35,717 bases of DNA. It comes from Diphasiastrum complanatum. Lineage: Eukaryota > Streptophyta > Lycopodiopsida > Lycopodiales > Lycopodiaceae. The notes beneath the pieces were generated by a model. That model searched no databases and was not told where the DNA came from. It saw only the letters and a list, made by a program, of their open reading frames with translations. Shown one piece after another: positions 31,895 through 35,717 of the stretch (its first letter is position 1; every line of letters begins with the position of its first letter). The translations under genes and the position numbers were made by a program. The DNA lies in contig MU835842.1 of assembly GCA_029204225.1 (NCBI GenBank), positions 1 through 35,717 of the forward strand. The letters are read 5' to 3'.

Positions 31895-32440
31895 TCATGT
31901 CTCTTGACTTTCGTGTTTGCGAAGATCTTCGTCAAGTAGAGGGCTGAAAGCTAGCAAAGCTTTGTAATTAGAAACGTTTTGTTTCTTCACACGATAGGCT
32001 TCAAATGGAGTCTTTGAGTCGACTGCTTCAGTGCTTGAATAATTTTGCAGATAGCAAGATGTTGAAATTGATTCAGCCCAAAAATACTTGGGTAAATGAG
32101 CATTTGACATCATTGATCGTGCCGCATTGAGTAATGTTCGGTTCTTCCTCTCGGCTACTCCATTGCTATGGTGTGTAGTTGGTGGTGAACTGATGATAAA
32201 TGTCGCATGATGATAAGTAGCCAGACATTTCGTCCGATAGATATTCTCCCCCACTATCTATACGAAGGGCCTTGAGCTTTTTGACCAGTTTGTGTCTCAA
32301 CAAACTACTTGAATCTGTGAAGCAATTGAATGCCTCAGACTTGTTCTTGATGAACATACTACTGGTGAATCTCGAATAGTCATCGATAAAAGTAATAAAG
32401 TATAGTGTTGAACCTCGAGAGGGAATACTCATGGTGTTGG
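31895..32440 (-). mobile_element. Second Copia fragment: integrase core
   Basis: The minus strand reads FITFIDDYSRFTSSMFIKNK and LRIDSGGEYLSDEM (32166-32432), then after a frame change NGVAERKNRTLLNAARSMM and LPKYFWAESISTSCYL (31895-32254). Two of the catalytic acids (Asp of RIDSGG, Glu of NGVAER) are visible. The sequence differs from the integrase at 28.9 kb, so it comes from another family. A frameshift near 32.17 kb inactivates it. Its upstream end joins the Helitron relic through a short spacer. Confidence 0.87.
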
Positions 32441-32590
32441 ATTATTTTCCTTCTTACCAATCGATAGATCGGTTTTAATCTTCATCCATTGTTTATCCAA
32501 TTTTGTGGATTTTCGCGTGGTTTTACACAGTCTGCAGATTTACAAGTGTTTTTACATAGTCTGCAGAAATATATAGAGTTGACAACAGTG
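32441..32590. repeat. Junction with short direct repeat
   Basis: TTTTACA(C/T)AGTCTGCAGA occurs twice about 29 bases apart (near 32521 and 32550) between the Copia integrase piece and the Helitron relic. Confidence 0.6.
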
Positions 32591-34150
32591 TCGTCCTAAA
32601 ATTGCTCTTTTTGAAAAAATGAATTCTTTCATGAATAATTCCAACTTCTTGACAAACAGCAATGAACATTCAATCGGACAATTTCTCCAATTTCTAACCA
32701 TCGTAATTCAGTTGTTTCATCGCTTGACAATGTCAGAAAAAAATCTAGTAATCCCCAATATGTCACCATCGTTAATAGATCTTTAAAATTTCATCTATGC
32801 CATGATGGAGTGTCTGGCATTTCGCGTGGCAAAGTGAATTTCAAAACATTTCTAAAAATCTGTTCTTCGTTTGCATTTGGATGTTTATTAATGAATTTGA
32901 TAATGTCTTTTTGCAAGACAACAGACGACACCTTTGTTGTTATCAAGATTGCTTGTCGTATTTGATACATTATAAGTAAATATGGTGGATATAGTGTAAA
33001 TGACGAAAACAATTAAGAAACTCTCATTTTTATGTAATCAATATAGCGTATTTTCCCATCGTAATAACCGTGACCAAATGGAAACAGAAATGGGAAAATT
33101 GCATTTTCTAATGTGATGAATTGTTTTTGTTCAGTCATTAACGACAATCCAGAAACTTTTGTTCTAAACATCGAGGTTTCTTTTCGTTCATGCGTCCTTG
33201 TTCTAATCCGTAAATTTGAATATGTATATATGTCATCTTTTTGGATATTTTGTCCTCTGCTGCACGACGTTACGTCTTGAGTAATATATATAGTCGTTCG
33301 AATGGATCGATTTCCATGTTTTCGAATGAATGTATTTCAGTTTTTAACATTTCTTGAAACGAAGCTAACGATATAAACGGTAATACTTGAGTTTTGGCAC
33401 TATATTCATATATGCTCAAAAAAGTCCTTAATATCGAATTGTGCAAAATATTTTGTCGTAACACATTTTCTAATTCTTCTTTATCATTCGTATATCTATT
33501 CGAATTGCAAGCAATCAGATTGTCGAAAAGCGATCTTTTTTCAAGTTGTTCTATCACGAATGAGTTTATGCATCGAGTCACATCTACTGAAATATCTATT
33601 ATGGATAACAATTGTAAATGTGACACGTCAATCTTAAAAAGAGAACGCAGATACGTAGGCAAAGAAAATACTATGTATTTTATTCGATCTGGATAAGTTT
33701 TACATAAAGCGCATGTAGACCACTATTATTGTTCCTCATTTGTATATGTATATTTCCATAAAAAAGTATTAGCTATTGCATAAGGTGGGACGTTTTTATT
33801 CGAATGTTGAAACTTCTTATTATGTTCTTTTTTGAAGAAATTCGTACTTCCACATGTAGAACAACATTTCATTTGTCCGATAATTTCCATACACAACATT
33901 TTCCAAACATCTTGATATTCTTTTGTTTTAAACCATCCATCGACATATGGCATAAATTGTTTTCTTTTCTTCTGAAAAACATTTTCTTTCGCGATTTTAC
34001 GTCTTTTTGTTAACGTTCGTTTCGTTCGTAATTGCATTTTTTATGAGACAATTGATCGTGTGTTTTCAACTCTAAGCAAACAAATCTTTTATTTTCTTTG
34101 AAAAATTGTTTCTATTGAGTATTGACTACGAATCGATATTATTCGCCTTA
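32590..34150 (-). pseudogene. Helitron replicase/helicase N-terminal region, broken
   Basis: Minus-strand frames form one series. A Cys/Lys-rich start includes CCSTCGSTNFFKKEHNKKF and VPPYAIANTF (33726-34037); a middle segment lies at 33270-33662; then AIFPFLFPFGHGYYDGK and DYIKMRVS, a stop, and YQIRQAILITTKV (32791-33262); then TPSWHR, a stop, and DLLTMVTYWGLLDFFLTLSS with DETTELRWLEIGEI. The F-P-x-L-F-P-x-G-x-G and F-F-L-T-L-S-x-D-E...E-L-R-W blocks are the Helitron_like_N signature of rolling-circle transposons. The HUH nuclease and helicase are absent, as the sequence gives way near 32.59 kb. At least two stops and three frameshifts are present. Confidence 0.75.
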
Positions 34151-34990
34151 TGCCAAAGCACATAATTTTTCTTGATAAGATTTCGACTATCGAAATAAAT
34201 AGCGAGAGATGAACAATCATCAACAGTGTTAGTCATTGTCAAAAATAACAGAACTGGAAAACATTTAAAAACAGAACGAATTTCGTATGGCATTCTTTTT
34301 GAACTAAAAATTTAAATGCTATAAAAAACAATAGATTTATACTAAAATAACGAATTAAAATTCTTAGCATTGAAATTGTATCGTTTATTCAATTTTGTAA
34401 GAAAAACAACATTTGAATAAAAAACATAAAATAATTTTTAATATTTTGTAATAGATAAGAATTCTAAATGCAATACACATAATTCTCATTACAATTGCAT
34501 ATAAAATTATATTTATTTTGATACAGAAAGAATGTCCAAATTCAAAATGAATTTTTTTTTTCAAAATTCGAAATTATTGGAGAATCATGATATGTGTTGA
34601 GCTATTTTATATTCCTAAAGACGGTATCACCTATTGTAGTATAAATTGTTGGTAAAAGAGTTTGATTGCTACGCTTGCTATTGTTGCTCAGTGTCAGTTG
34701 CTTGCCTACAACACGCTGAACTCCAACGCTTGCACTACTCCAACTCCAACGATGGTGATAAAAAAGACACAGTATGTGCAGACTGCCTGCAAAAGTAATC
34801 GTTGGGAAGAAACTTTTGCCTGTTGTCTTGTTTGATAATTGCTGAGAAGAAAGTTTTTCCTACTATCTCATTTGATTAGAAATCACTGCCTTCCAAAGTT
34901 CAAGAAAGATCACTGTATTGTGCAAATAGAATCACGCTTCTGAGATCGCGTGCAACGATTGCTTGCAAACAAAGAACAACCTCCGTTCCC
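34151..34990. other. Very AT-rich spacer
   Basis: Extremely AT-rich from 34.2 to 34.6 kb with no ORF. From 34787 to 34910 a short diverged repeat (GAAGAAA(C/G)TTTT(T)GCCT/TCCT...TTTGAT) occurs twice. No Helitron end (CTRR with hairpin) was identified. Confidence 0.45.
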
Positions 34991-35007
34991 CTGCTGCAAA
35001 ATTCTAG

Positions 35008-35195
35008 TCACTCCGTTTGTCCGTTTTACCAACAACTACGCTGCTTTTCTATATGAAAAGGCCCCAAAAAAAAGCTTCTATCGTTCTAGAAATCGCTCAT
35101 TCACTCCGTTGGTCCGTTTCACCAACAAGTACGCTGCTTTTCTATATAAAAACGCCAAAAAAAATAAGCTTCTATCGTCCTAAAAACTGCTGGGC
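35008..35195. repeat. 93-bp tandem duplication
   Basis: Copies at 35008-35100 and 35101 to about 35195 share TCACTCCGTT(T/G)GTCCGTTT, ACCAACAA(C/G)TACGCTGC and AAGCTTCTATCGT. ORFs here merely read through both copies. Further related TACATG motifs follow to 35340. Confidence 0.9.
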
Positions 35196-35408
35196 TACTT
35201 TCCTACATGCAAACTCATGAAAACAAACAGAAAAAAGCCTGTCTGCTCGAAAACTCTGATGCTTTTTTACATGCCTCCAGTACACCTGCTTGTGCTTTCC
35301 TACATGAAAGAACGATGCTTCTTTACATGCCTGCATCGTGGCGGTTTTTTAACAATCTGCGTGGACCTTAGCGAAAGAACAATCACTAAATCCAGCAGAA
35401 ACGATAGC

Positions 35409-35717
35409 TCAAACATGAAATAGCTCAAACATGAGATAGAACAAGTAAAGTAAACTTGAACAACACTTCCTTGCTGCTCCTTTGACCTTACTTGAGTTTA
35501 AAGACTCCTGCAAAAACAGATCCATAACATCTTTGCCAAATAACCTTCCTTTGATGCTCTTGACTAGCTCCAAATTGCCACCTTTTGTTTTGTGTTGTTG
35601 AAGCCCTTTGAGACCATCCTCTTGATCTTCCTCTTGACCATCAAAGTCATTGAACAAAATTTTTTTTCCAGATCCATTACTTGCTTTTCTAGTATGAAAA
35701 CCATGAGAACCAATATC
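35409..35717 (-). CDS. Partial coding segment of unknown protein running off the window
   Basis: The minus-strand frame is open from the window edge (35717) to a stop at 35409, about 102 codons. It is hydrophilic, with GKKILFNDFDGQEEDQEDGL near its start and LVKSIKGRLFGKDVMDLFLQ after it; the last 20 codons turn hydrophobic and look less protein-like. A good splice donor (CAA|GTAAGG, at 35492/35491) suggests the real exon ends there, in LNS. I do not recognise the family. It may be an internal exon of a gene that starts beyond the window. Confidence 0.4.
   Translation of the reverse strand, partial: DIGSHGFHTRKASNGSGKKILFNDFDGQEEDQEDGLKGLQQHKTKGGNLELVKSIKGRLFGKDVMDLFLQESLNSSKVKGAARKCCSSLLYLFYLMFELFHV

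Noticed and set aside
35017-35220. Overlapping plus-strand ORFs near the right edge
   Set aside because: They translate both copies of the 93-bp tandem duplication and have no independent support.

Overview
This is a stretch of nuclear DNA from a land plant. It is AT-rich, has spliced genes with GT-AG introns, and is crowded with decayed plant-type transposons. I cannot place the species. Introns over 4 kb and the range of old elements suggest a medium or large, repeat-rich genome; a fern or gymnosperm would fit, but that is a guess.

The main gene, on the + strand at 1319-15860, is a complete half-size ABC transporter of subfamily A (plant ATH type, closest to ABCA2). I could assemble 16 exons by hand with consistent phases and GT-AG junctions, giving about 955 residues. 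It has an N-terminal transmembrane domain followed by one nucleotide-binding domain with intact Walker A, Q-loop, signature, Walker B and H-loop. Introns 2 and 3 are each about 4.2 kb. Intron 2 holds a Copia fragment, an AT microsatellite and small tandem duplications. Intron 3 holds a Gypsy reverse-transcriptase relic, a 107-bp tandem duplication and a fold-back hAT-type MITE with an apparent 8-bp target duplication. Three tandem-repeat blocks lie in the 1.3 kb upstream of the start codon.

From 15.9 to 26.9 kb the DNA is intergenic: a Harbinger-like MITE flanked by TTA and sitting against a 124-bp tandem duplication, a perfect 13-bp-arm hairpin, an unidentified decayed ORF near 19.5 kb, a Copia protease scrap at 20.7 kb, a long and very degraded Copia pol at 22.4-24.1 kb (- strand), and a tRNA-derived (SINE-like) promoter module at 25.95 kb.

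At 27.2-27.4 kb (- strand) there is a compact probable gene for a 66-residue single-pass membrane protein, with a GA/CT microsatellite in its leader. Beyond it come a 23-G tract, a 32-bp minisatellite, a Copia gag-pro-int body whose frame is broken mostly by TAG codons, a second Copia integrase fragment, and a broken Helitron replicase N-terminal region (32.6-34.2 kb). The right edge has a 93-bp tandem duplication and the open end of an unidentified - strand coding segment that leaves the window.

No operon-like or defence system is present. The interest lies in the ABCA gene with its transposon-loaded introns, the two MITEs with clear ends, the decay pattern of the Copia element, the Helitron relic and the unrecognised small membrane protein.
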